37,019 nucleotides of DNA from JAJDGF01 sp031549325 (lineage in GTDB: Bacteria; Bacillota; Clostridia; Christensenellales; Aristaeellaceae), in NCBI GenBank assembly GCA_031549325.1, contig JAVBQA010000010.1, positions 1-37,019 on the forward strand, in the 5' to 3' direction. Of this stretch, positions 8,245 through 15,770 are shown piece by piece (the stretch's first letter is position 1; each line of letters begins with the position of its first letter). The position numbers and the translations under genes were made by a program. The notes under the pieces were generated by a model, which was given only the letters and a program-made list of their open reading frames with translations, did not search any database and was not told the origin of the DNA.

Positions 8245-8263
8245 TTGGGGGCGAAGCCCCCCT
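8245..8263 (+). repeat. GC-rich hairpin between ygeW and arcC
   Basis: GGGGGC (8247-8252) and GCCCCC (8256-8261) form a 6-bp stem on a GAA loop, preceded by TT as in the palindrome upstream of ygeW. No T-tract follows, and the arcC ribosome-binding site (AAAAGGAGG) begins about 15 bases later. Confidence 0.5.
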
Positions 8264-8291
8264 ACACCTCAGCGAAAAGGAGGTAGCCCTT

Positions 8292-9221
8292 ATGGGTAAG
8301 AAAATCGTCATCGCCCTGGGCGGCAACGCGCTGGGCAACAATCTGCCCGAGCAGATGGCCGCCGTGAAGCAGACCAGCAAGGCCATCGCCGACCTGATTG
8401 AGCAGGGGCACCAGGTGATCCTGAGCCACGGCAACGGACCGCAGGTGGGCATGATCCAAAACGCCATGGCCGAGTTCGTGAAGGGCCATGACTTCCCCCA
8501 GATTCCGCTATCCGTGTGCGTGGCCATGAGCCAGGGCTACATCGGGTATGACCTGCAAAACGCGCTGCGCGAAGAGCTGCTGGACAGGGGCATCAACAAG
8601 CCTGTCACCACGGTTCTGACGCAGGTGCGCGTGGACGAGAATGACCCGGCCTTCCAGAAACCCACCAAGCCAATCGGCCCTTTCCTCTCCAAGGATGAGG
8701 CCGACGCGCTGGCCAGGAAAGAGGGCTACACCATGGTCGAGGACGCCGGCCGCGGCTACCGCCGCGTGGTGGCCTCCCCAAGGCCCGTGGAGATCGTGGA
8801 GATCGAAACCGTCAAGAGCCTGCTGGACGCTGGCGAGGTTGTGATCGCGGCCGGCGGCGGCGGCATCCCGGTGATCTCGCAGGGCCACCACCTGAAGGGT
8901 GTGGGCGCCGTCATCGACAAAGACTTTGCCTCGGCCTGCATGGCCAAGGCGCTGGACGCCGACTGCCTGATCATCTTGACCGCCGTCGAGAAGGTGGCCA
9001 TCAACTTTGGCAAGCCCGACCAGCAGTGGCTGTCTGAAATGACGCCCGGGCAAGCGCGGGAATACATCGGCCAGGGCCAGTTCGCGCTCGGCTCCATGCT
9101 GCCGAAAGTTCAGGCAGCGCTGGATTTCGCCGAGAGCGCTCCCAAGCGCTACGCGCTGATCACATTGCTCGAGAAGGCCAAAGATGGCATCGCCGGTGTG
9201 ACCGGCACCGTGATCCGCTAG
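8292..9221 (+). CDS. arcC: Carbamate kinase
   Basis: Carbamate kinase (amino-acid kinase fold), 309 aa, transferring phosphate from carbamoyl phosphate to ADP; the product carbamate decays to ammonia and CO2. Diagnostic segments: IALGGNALG at the N-terminus, SHGNGPQVG, AAGGGGIPV and DKDFASACMAKALDADCLIILTAV split around the nucleotide site. AAAAGGAGG lies just upstream of the ATG. It corresponds to yqeA of the E. coli cluster. Last gene of the plus-strand operon, it is the likely energy-conserving step of the pathway. No arginine deiminase genes are nearby, so a role in arginine fermentation is less likely. Confidence 0.95.
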   Translation: MGKKIVIALGGNALGNNLPEQMAAVKQTSKAIADLIEQGHQVILSHGNGPQVGMIQNAMAEFVKGHDFPQIPLSVCVAMSQGYIGYDLQNALREELLDRGINKPVTTVLTQVRVDENDPAFQKPTKPIGPFLSKDEADALARKEGYTMVEDAGRGYRRVVASPRPVEIVEIETVKSLLDAGEVVIAAGGGGIPVISQGHHLKGVGAVIDKDFASACMAKALDADCLIILTAVEKVAINFGKPDQQWLSEMTPGQAREYIGQGQFALGSMLPKVQAALDFAESAPKRYALITLLEKAKDGIAGVTGTVIR

Positions 9222-9316
9222 GCGGATCTGAGCACACCCTATTCGCGGCGTCCGCTTCGTGGCTCCCTACCGTCACGATCGCCGCTTTCGGGAAGGCATC
9301 CCCCCCTTATTGTGTC
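9222..9316. other. Gene-free start of the convergent intergenic region
   Basis: After the arcC stop there is GC-rich sequence with no convincing reading frame, ribosome-binding site or conserved element. The two flanking operons converge here. Confidence 0.5.
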
Positions 9317-9355
9317 GCCAAAGGGCCCGGACCATGAAGGTCCGGGCCCTTTGGC
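9317..9355 (+). terminator. Terminator-like hairpin after arcC
   Basis: A perfect 17-bp stem (9317-9333 with 9339-9355) on an ATGAA loop, with AAAGGG at the left and CCCTTT at the right. The T-run is only three bases and lies inside the stem, so it is an atypical intrinsic terminator. Its symmetry means it could act in both directions and would insulate the convergent operons. Confidence 0.65.
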
Positions 9356-9569
9356 ACCCAAAACGCTCCGCCTTTTGACAGCCCCGTTCATCGCGCGGTA
9401 TAACCGCGGTGTCCCCATGCACCGCCCATCTCATCCGTTTCCAGAGCCGCAAACCCCGCGACTGCGGTTGGGCGACTTTCCGCCCGGCGACGAGCGGGGT
9501 CTGTTCTCCCTGCACAGCTTAGGGTTACATTCAGATCTCTGCATTTCGTAAATATCGTAACTATTTCCC
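9356..9569. other. Non-coding stretch between the convergent operons
   Basis: No supported gene. Short open frames on both strands lack ribosome-binding sites and recognisable protein features. A small perfect hairpin CGCGGT-ATA-ACCGCG lies near 9395-9409, and an AT-rich patch spans about 9540-9570. No known RNA was recognised. Confidence 0.4.
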
Positions 9570-9602
9570 AAAAGAAGAGCGGCCACCTCATTGGTGGCCG
9601 CT
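9570..9602 (-). terminator. Intrinsic terminator of the ssnA-to-ridA operon
   Basis: On the minus strand AGCGGCCACC-AATGA-GGTGGCCGCT (10-bp perfect stem, 9578-9602) is followed by CTTCTTTT (9577-9570). A second copy of GGTGGCCGCT lies at 9611-9620, just before the hairpin in the direction of transcription, so an alternative stem can form. Confidence 0.8.
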
Positions 9603-9630
9603 ATCCCGTTGGTGGCCGCTCGAAACGGTT

Positions 9631-10008
9631 CTACACCTCAGCGATGCACTCAATTTCAACCAGTCCGCCCAGCGGCAGCTTGGCCACCTGCACGCAGGAG
9701 CGCGCCGGGAAATTGCCGCCGAAGTAGCTCTCGTAGATCTTGTTGACGGTGGCGAAATCGCCAAGGTCCTGCACGAAGATGGTGCTCTTGACGACCTTGC
9801 TGTAGTCGCTGCCCGCCTCGCGCAGGATCTCGCCCAGGTTCTTCATGGCCTGGTGCGCCTGCGCCTCGACGCCTTCGGTCAGGCTGCCCACAGCCGGGTC
9901 GATTCCCAGCTGACCGGACGTGAACAGCAGGCCGCCCAGCTTGACAGCCTGCACATAGGGGCCGACCGCCTTGGGGGCTTTGTCGGTGTGGACAATTTGC
10001 TTGCTCAT
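9631..10008 (-). CDS. ridA: RidA family enamine/imine deaminase
   Basis: Reactive-intermediate deaminase (YjgF/YER057c/UK114), 125 aa, trimeric and cytosolic in characterised members. It hydrolyses 2-aminoacrylate and related enamines released by PLP enzymes. The catalytic arginine is R103 in NFPARSCVQV and E120 sits in VEIE; GPYVQAVK and SGQLGID are standard. The start is the ATG at 10008, preceded by AGAGGAG ten bases upstream. It closes the minus-strand catabolic operon. DpaL in the facing operon generates 2-aminoacrylate, so damage control is the most economical role; a deaminase step in the purine path itself is an alternative. Confidence 0.9.
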   Translation of the reverse strand: MSKQIVHTDKAPKAVGPYVQAVKLGGLLFTSGQLGIDPAVGSLTEGVEAQAHQAMKNLGEILREAGSDYSKVVKSTIFVQDLGDFATVNKIYESYFGGNFPARSCVQVAKLPLGGLVEIECIAEV

Positions 10009-10040
10009 GGGAAACACGCTCCTCTGATAAGAAATCGGGG

Positions 10041-10076
10041 TGATGTGGGCAGGGGCCATGCCGCCCGCCCACATCA
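10041..10076 (-). repeat. Hairpin between the permease and ridA
   Basis: TGATGTGGGC (10041-10050) and GCCCACATCA (10067-10076) form a perfect 10-bp stem. No T-tract follows in the direction of transcription, so it may be a processing site that sets ridA levels apart from permease levels. Confidence 0.5.
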
Positions 10077-10098
10077 GCCAGTCATTAGTATTCGCCGT

Positions 10099-11499
10099 TT
10101 ACTGCGCTTTTCCCTTGTCCTTGCCAGGCAAAATCTGGTTGAGCAGCAGCGCTAGCAGCGTGGCCACGACCACCGGGCTCTTGCCGAAAATGGTGGTGAT
10201 CACATCCGGGAACTGGCCGATAGAGGCGGCCGCCTGCCAGATGCCGACGCCCAGCGCCACGGACAGTCCCACAATCTGCATGTTCCTGTAGCTCATCTCC
10301 TGGCTGGTGATCAGCTTGATGCCGGTCATGGCGATCATGGAGAACACGGTGATGGTGGCGCCGCCCAGCACACACTGGGGAATGGTGGTCAAAATCGCGC
10401 CAAACTTGGGAACCAGGCCCGCCGCCAGGATCACGACGGCCGCCATCCAGAACACGACCCTGTTGACCACCTTGGTGGTGACCACGATGCCCACGTTCTG
10501 GGAATAGGTGGCGCTGGGCAGCCCGCCGAAGAACGCCGCCAGCAGGTTGGTGGCGCCGTAGCACACGATGCCGCCCTGCAGCTCGTCATCGGTTGGCTCC
10601 CGATCCATACCGCCCACAGTGGTTCCGGTGAAGTCGCCGATGGCCTGGATGGAATTGATGAAGAACAGAAGGCCGATGGCGATGCAGGCGCCCAGATCAA
10701 ACTGGAAGCCGAACGGCATCACTTGGGGCAACGCGAATGCGCCGGCCTGGGCGACCTTCGAAAAGTCCACCATGCCGAAGCACAGCGCGGCCACATAACC
10801 CACGATCATGCCGAGCAGGATGGACGCCAGCTTGGCAATGCCCTTCGCCCAGTGGTTCAGCGACACCGTCACACCCAGTGTGATGAACGCCACCAGCCAG
10901 TTCTGCCAGGAGCCATAGGTCAGCGCCTGGGTCTTCAGCGCCAGCGTGCCTTCCAGGAATTTTTGCAGGGTGTTGCCCGCGCCGCCGGCCATGTAGTTGA
11001 CCGCGGTGGGATACAGCGACAAGCCGATGGTGAAGATGACCGTGCCGGTGATGATGGGGGGGAAGTACTTGCGGATGGGTTTGATGAAAAACCCGGTCAG
11101 CATCGCCACGATGCCACCGACCACCATCGAGCCGGCAATATACGCCAGGCCCATGCCGTTCTCGTTGGTGGAGATGCCCTGCAGACTCGGGAGATACGCG
11201 AAGCTTATGCCGATGATCACCGGCAGCCCCGATCCGAAGCGAAAGCCGCCCTTTTTGCCGATGGGCAGCACCTGCAGCAGCGTAGAGATGGCCGCGATCA
11301 CCAACGAAGTCTGGATCAGCAGCACCTTCTGCGCCTGGTCCAACCCGAGCTGCGCGATGTTGCCGATGATCAGCGCGGGGGTGACGCAGCCGATGATCAT
11401 CGCGACCACGTGCTGCAGCGCCATGGGGATGGACTGGCCGAGCGGTGGGATGCCGTCGAGGTCAAACAGGGTCGCTTTCTTTTTTCCATTCTGAGACAT
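10099..11499 (-). CDS. NCS2 family purine (xanthine/uric acid) permease
   Basis: Nucleobase:cation symporter-2 family membrane protein, 466 aa, with 12-14 hydrophobic segments. The N-terminal LQHVVAMI includes the family's first-helix histidine, and the signature QNVGIVVTTK fits the NCS2 motif QNxGxxxxT[RKG]. The helix-8 region reads NSIQAIGDFTGTT, where most xanthine/uracil members have a glutamate at the Q. The start is the ATG at 11499, nine bases after GAGGAGG; an upstream in-frame methionine (11577) lies in the leader. Being cotranscribed with ssnA, ygfK and xdhD, it most likely imports the purine substrate, such as urate or xanthine. Confidence 0.88.
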   Translation of the reverse strand: MSQNGKKKATLFDLDGIPPLGQSIPMALQHVVAMIIGCVTPALIIGNIAQLGLDQAQKVLLIQTSLVIAAISTLLQVLPIGKKGGFRFGSGLPVIIGISFAYLPSLQGISTNENGMGLAYIAGSMVVGGIVAMLTGFFIKPIRKYFPPIITGTVIFTIGLSLYPTAVNYMAGGAGNTLQKFLEGTLALKTQALTYGSWQNWLVAFITLGVTVSLNHWAKGIAKLASILLGMIVGYVAALCFGMVDFSKVAQAGAFALPQVMPFGFQFDLGACIAIGLLFFINSIQAIGDFTGTTVGGMDREPTDDELQGGIVCYGATNLLAAFFGGLPSATYSQNVGIVVTTKVVNRVVFWMAAVVILAAGLVPKFGAILTTIPQCVLGGATITVFSMIAMTGIKLITSQEMSYRNMQIVGLSVALGVGIWQAAASIGQFPDVITTIFGKSPVVVATLLALLLNQILPGKDKGKAQ

Positions 11500-11688
11500 G
11501 TTGGAGTTCCTCCTCATCGTCATTTTTAGCCGTTGTGAACCCGCCCGTCGAGAGTGTTTCAGGTCCCGAACTGACACTCCCTCATAAAGGCTCCCTTGCG
11601 ATTCTTCTTACACCCCCTGCAAAAAAACTCCGATGAACCGTATGGATGCGGGCCGATGCGGGACGCCCAGGGGTATTCCACTAAAACT
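11500..11688 (-). promoter_or_regulatory. xdhD-permease intergenic leader with hairpin
   Basis: This 189-bp gap in the minus-strand operon contains a hairpin GAGTGT (11574-11579 on the minus strand) with ACACTC (11552-11557), stacked on CAG/CTG, about 50 bases ahead of the permease start. A T7 run (11621-11627) has no strong stem before it. A direct repeat of GATGCGGG occurs near 11645-11661. I found neither a clear promoter nor the conserved core of the purine riboswitch. Confidence 0.35.
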
Positions 11689-14253
11689 CTACTTCCGGTA
11701 ATCCGTGTGGTCGATGGGCAGCTTCTGGCGGAACTCGCCGTCCACACGGCAGGCGGCGTGAGCTGCGGCGGGCGCGCCCGGAATGGCCGCGATCTCACCC
11801 ACGCCCTTGGCGCCGAACGCCAGGCCATCCTCGTCGTTCTTCTCGACCAGGATCACATCGATGGGCGGCGCGTCGGTGGCGCGCAGCAAACCCAGCGTGC
11901 CATACTTGGTCTTGACGTAGCCGCGATCCATCACGAAGTCCTCGGTTAACCCATAGCCGAGCGCCATCAGCACGCCGCCCTCGATCTGCCCCTCGCAGGC
12001 CTTGGGGTTGACGACGCGGCCAATGTCGTGCGCCGCCACCACGCGGGTGACGCGCTTGTTCTCGTCCATGATGACCACCTGCGCCGCATAGCCGTAGGCG
12101 ACGTGGCTGACGGGGTTGGGCACCTCGGCGCCGATCTTGTCGGTGACGCTTTGGTATTCGCCGTAGAACTCGCGTCCGTCCAGATCAGACAGCGTCTTGC
12201 CCTTGTCCAGCTCGGCCTTGAGCTGCTCGGCGGCTCTGCGCGTCGCCTCGCCGGTGAACACCGTCTGCCGGCTGGCGGTGGTGGTGCCCGCGTTGGGTGT
12301 GAGCGCGGTGTCCGGCCGCTCGTGATAGATGTGCTTGGGCTCGATTCCGGTGGTCTGCACCACGACCTGGGTGCACACGGTGGCCATGCCCTGCCCGATG
12401 CAGGCGGCCGACGTGCGAATGCGCACAATCCCATCTTTAACAAACAGCTTGCAGCGCCCGGTGTCCGGAATGCCCACGCCCAAACCGCTGTTCTTCATGG
12501 CGCCCGCGATGCCCGCGTAGGGGCTGCTGTCGTAGGCTTCCTTCACCGCCTCCAGACACTCCACATAGGCGGTGTCCGGGGATGCGAGCTGGCCGTTCGG
12601 CAGTTCCTGGCCGGGGCGAATGGCATTGCGATAACGGATCTCCCAAGGGCTGATGCCGACCATCTCGGCCAGCAGGTTCAGATTCTGCTCGGCGCCGAAG
12701 CAGCTCTGGGTCACGCCAAATCCGCGGAACGCGCCGCCGGGGACATTGTTGGTGTAGACGCAGATGCCGGTGACCTCGATGTTCTGGAAGTTATACGGCC
12801 CGCCCGCGTGGGTGCAGGCGCGCTGCAGCACCGGGCCGCCAAGGGAGGCGTACGCGCCGCGGTCGGAGATCAGCATCGCCTTCATGCCCAGAATCTGGCC
12901 GTTCTCGTCGCATGCGGTGGTGATGTCCATCTCCATGGCATGGCGCTTGGTGTGAATGTCAAGGCTCTCCTGCCGCGAGAACTTGATCTTGACCGGCAGC
13001 CCTGTGCTCCACGCCATCAGCGCCGCGTGGTGCTGGACGGACATGTCTTCCTTACCGCCGAACCCGCCGCCCACGAGCTTGCTCTGGCTGCGAACCATCT
13101 GCGGCTCCAGCTTCAGCATCCGCGCGATTTCCTTCTGCTCATCATACACCGACTGAGAGCCGGTGAACAGCAGCAAGCCGCCCGGAACCTCCGGATCGGG
13201 CATGGCGATGGCGCACTCGGGCTCCATGAACGCATGGTCCGTCTGGGGCGTGGAGTAGTGGCGGGTCACCACGTGGGCCGCCCTCGCGATGGCCGCGTCC
13301 ACATCGCCGCGCTTCAGATCCTGCCGAAACAGGATGTTGCCCGGTTTCTCGTTCAGCACCGGCGCGCCTTCCTTCATGGCCAGGAGCGGATCGGTGATGG
13401 GCTCGAGCTCTTCGTACTCGACCTCGATCAGTGCCAGCGCCGCATCCAGCGTTTCCTTGTGTTTGGTGGCAACAAGCGCCACGGCGTCGCCGATGTAGCG
13501 GGTGATGTCGCCCTCGGCGATCATCACGTCCCAATCCTGAATCAGGTGGCCGGTCTTGTTGAACGGCACGTCCTTCGCGGTCAGCACTTTGACCACGTCC
13601 GGGTGAGCCTCGGCCCTGGATGTGTCGATCTTCAGGATTTTCGCGCGCGGATACTTCGTCCTGAGCGCCTTGGCGTAGACCATGCCGGGAACGACGATGT
13701 CGTCCACATACTCGCCAGTGCCGAGCACCTTTTCTTCGTTGTCTACGCGGGTAAAATGCTGGCCCACCGCGCCGTCCTGGCGGGTATCCGGCACGGGCTT
13801 CCCCTCGCGCAGAAACTCGGCGGCCAGCAAAATGGCGTCCTCAATCTTCACATACCCGGTGCATCGGCAGATGTTTCCCTTGATGGCGGCCTTGACGTCG
13901 GCCCGGGTTGGATTCGGGTTTTCGTCGATCAGCGCCTTGGCCGAGATCACCATGCCCGGGATACAGAAGCCGCACTGCACCGCGCCGGCCTCGCCGAAGC
14001 AATGAACGTACACCTGGCGCTCGCGCCCGGACAGGCCCTCCACGGTAACGATCGCCTTGCCGTCCATCTTTTGCACGGGCTGAATGCAGGCGCGGAACTT
14101 CTTGCCGTCCACTAGGATCGTGCACGCGCCGCAAGCGCCCGCGCCACAGCCGTCCTTGACGGAGGTGAGCCGCAGCTCGTCACGCAGGTAGTCGATCAGC
14201 TTCATGTTGGTATCGGTGGTGTAAGATTTGCCATTGACCGTAAATGTTGCCAT
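11689..14253 (-). CDS. xdhD: XdhD-type molybdenum hydroxylase with fused [2Fe-2S] domain
   Basis: Xanthine dehydrogenase family protein, 854 aa, with the iron-sulfur and molybdenum subunits fused as in E. coli XdhD. The plant-type [2Fe-2S] cluster uses C36, C41, C44 and C56; the second uses C94, C97, C129 and C131. The molybdopterin part begins near 165 and has VGGGFGG (394-400), FRGFG (R510) and GQGMAT. By alignment with bovine xanthine oxidase, the purine-positioning E344 and R478 and the base E820 (GAKGVGE) are conserved, so purine hydroxylation or the reverse dehydroxylation is plausible. No FAD subunit is encoded nearby; YgfK is the likely redox partner. No in-frame TGA is present. It lies 15 bases after hyuA with GGGAGGAGG as ribosome-binding site. 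Confidence 0.93.
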   Translation of the reverse strand: MATFTVNGKSYTTDTNMKLIDYLRDELRLTSVKDGCGAGACGACTILVDGKKFRACIQPVQKMDGKAIVTVEGLSGRERQVYVHCFGEAGAVQCGFCIPGMVISAKALIDENPNPTRADVKAAIKGNICRCTGYVKIEDAILLAAEFLREGKPVPDTRQDGAVGQHFTRVDNEEKVLGTGEYVDDIVVPGMVYAKALRTKYPRAKILKIDTSRAEAHPDVVKVLTAKDVPFNKTGHLIQDWDVMIAEGDITRYIGDAVALVATKHKETLDAALALIEVEYEELEPITDPLLAMKEGAPVLNEKPGNILFRQDLKRGDVDAAIARAAHVVTRHYSTPQTDHAFMEPECAIAMPDPEVPGGLLLFTGSQSVYDEQKEIARMLKLEPQMVRSQSKLVGGGFGGKEDMSVQHHAALMAWSTGLPVKIKFSRQESLDIHTKRHAMEMDITTACDENGQILGMKAMLISDRGAYASLGGPVLQRACTHAGGPYNFQNIEVTGICVYTNNVPGGAFRGFGVTQSCFGAEQNLNLLAEMVGISPWEIRYRNAIRPGQELPNGQLASPDTAYVECLEAVKEAYDSSPYAGIAGAMKNSGLGVGIPDTGRCKLFVKDGIVRIRTSAACIGQGMATVCTQVVVQTTGIEPKHIYHERPDTALTPNAGTTTASRQTVFTGEATRRAAEQLKAELDKGKTLSDLDGREFYGEYQSVTDKIGAEVPNPVSHVAYGYAAQVVIMDENKRVTRVVAAHDIGRVVNPKACEGQIEGGVLMALGYGLTEDFVMDRGYVKTKYGTLGLLRATDAPPIDVILVEKNDEDGLAFGAKGVGEIAAIPGAPAAAHAACRVDGEFRQKLPIDHTDYRK

Positions 14254-14268
14254 GGGTTTACCTCCTCC

Positions 14269-15642
14269 CTAGAGCTCCGGCTTGTCCCTTCTCACATACC
14301 GCCCCAGCCCGCTCTGAAGCAGCTTGCCCCGGTCCACGGCGATCTCGCCGCCCAGCAGCACGGTTCGGGCCCGTCCGGTGATTTTCATGCCCTCGTATGG
14401 GTTGTAATCTACCCGCATGCGCTGGGTCTTGGCGCGGACGACCTCATCCAGCCCGCGCTCGAAGATCACGATGTCGGCGTCGCTGCCCTCCAGAATCGCG
14501 CCCTTCCTGGGGTACATGCCGTATCGCCGCGCCGGATTTTCGCACAGCATCCGCGCCATGTCCGAAGGCTCGATCAGCCCGCTGTCCACGAGATTTGTGT
14601 AGATCAGCGCCGGGCGGTGTTCCACACCGGGCAGGCCGTTGGGGATGCGGGAGAAGTCGTCCCTGCCCAGGTCCTTCTGGCCCAGGAAGTTGAACGAGCA
14701 GTGGTCGGTGGCGATGGTGTCCACCTCGCCGCTCTGCACGGCTTCGACCAGCGCCTGCCGGTCCGCTTCGGTGCGGATGGGCGGCGAGCAGGCAAATTTC
14801 GCGCCCTCAAAATCGCGCTTCTTATAGACGCCATCCTGCAGCAGCAAGTACTGCGGGCAGGTCTCCACGACCACTTTCTGCCCCGCCGCGCGGGCCTTGC
14901 GCACCTCTAAGAGCCCAAGCGCCGTGCTCAGATGCACCACGCACACCGGCCACTCGGCCAGCCGGCTCAGGTACAGCAGGCGCGAGATGGCCTCGGCCTC
15001 GACCTCCGGCGGGCGGCTGCCCGGGATGGCGGCGGGCGACGCGTGCCCCGCGTCCAGCTGCGCCCTGATGAGCGCGTTCACCAGCGTGCCGTTCTCGCAG
15101 TGCACGCCGCACAGCGCGCTAATCTTTTTCATCTCGGACAGGATGTCCAGGATCTCGTCGTCCTCAAGGCGCAGCGCGTCGTAGGCCATGTAGAGCTTGA
15201 AGCTGGTCACGCCCGCCTTCACCATGTCCTTTAGCTCCCTGCGGGTGCGCACGTTCCAGTCGGTGATGGCCATGTGGAACGCGTAGTCGCAGCTGGAGCG
15301 CTCGTCGGCCTTCTGATGCCAGGTGAGCAGCGCCTCTCCCAGCGTCATGCCCTTGTCCTGGGTGGCAAAGTCCACGATGGTGGTGGTGCCTGAGGCGATG
15401 GCCGCCGCCGTGCCCGACGCGAAGTCGTCCGCTGTGGTGGTGACGCCATTGAACATGTCGAAATGGGTGTGGGCGTCGATGAACCCGGGGAACACCAGGC
15501 ACCCCGACGCGTCGATGACCTCGTCCTGCGCCCCGGGCTGGATGCCGTGCTCGACGCGGGCGATGCGACCGCCGTCTACGGCAATGTCCAGAATCCGGGA
15601 GCCGCCTGCGGTAACCACCAAACCGTTTTTGATGATTTTCAT
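14269..15642 (-). CDS. hyuA: Hydantoinase / dihydropyrimidinase-like amidohydrolase
   Basis: Cyclic amidohydrolase, 457 aa, similar in size and context to E. coli HyuA. The binuclear metal centre is complete: HTH (H58, H60), carboxylated lysine K149 in SFKLYMAY, H181 in GVHCEN, H237 in VVHLST and D313 in ATDHCSF. It should open a hydantoin- or dihydropyrimidine-like ring to a ureido acid. In this operon the substrate is probably a hydantoin derived from the purine after the redox steps (inference). GAGGAGG precedes the ATG by eight bases. An allantoinase role was considered, but the uricase route needs oxygen and no uricase is present. Confidence 0.92.
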   Translation of the reverse strand: MKIIKNGLVVTAGGSRILDIAVDGGRIARVEHGIQPGAQDEVIDASGCLVFPGFIDAHTHFDMFNGVTTTADDFASGTAAAIASGTTTIVDFATQDKGMTLGEALLTWHQKADERSSCDYAFHMAITDWNVRTRRELKDMVKAGVTSFKLYMAYDALRLEDDEILDILSEMKKISALCGVHCENGTLVNALIRAQLDAGHASPAAIPGSRPPEVEAEAISRLLYLSRLAEWPVCVVHLSTALGLLEVRKARAAGQKVVVETCPQYLLLQDGVYKKRDFEGAKFACSPPIRTEADRQALVEAVQSGEVDTIATDHCSFNFLGQKDLGRDDFSRIPNGLPGVEHRPALIYTNLVDSGLIEPSDMARMLCENPARRYGMYPRKGAILEGSDADIVIFERGLDEVVRAKTQRMRVDYNPYEGMKITGRARTVLLGGEIAVDRGKLLQSGLGRYVRRDKPEL

Positions 15643-15770
15643 GGGCTATGCCTCCTCATGAGCGATCAGGTGGACAACTGTGGAATCCGCCCCAGCAGGG
15701 TCCATGGTGGTTGGCGCCGGCCGGCCGCGCCAAGCGGGCGACATCCGATCCGGCGCCCGCCGAGGCTTCG
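15643..15770 (-). repeat. ygfK-hyuA spacer with palindrome
   Basis: This 128-bp spacer contains TTGGCGC (15711-15717) paired with GCGCCAA (15727-15733). No T-tract follows. It is probably an mRNA stability or processing hairpin inside the operon; no gene or promoter is evident. Confidence 0.45.

Noticed and set aside
9312..9591. Small open frames between the convergent operons
   Set aside because: No ribosome-binding sites or recognisable protein features; they run through the terminator hairpins.
11500..11688. Purine riboswitch ahead of the NCS2 permease
   Set aside because: A hairpin and a T7 run exist, but not in terminator order, and the conserved purine-aptamer core was not found.
12028..14115. 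Long plus-strand open frame opposite xdhD
   Set aside because: Antisense shadow of a well-conserved molybdenum hydroxylase; its composition is typical of reverse-strand GC-rich coding DNA.
11689..14253. Selenocysteine in the molybdenum hydroxylase
   Set aside because: No in-frame TGA occurs. Selenium in such enzymes can be a labile cofactor rather than selenocysteine, and nothing in this window tests that.
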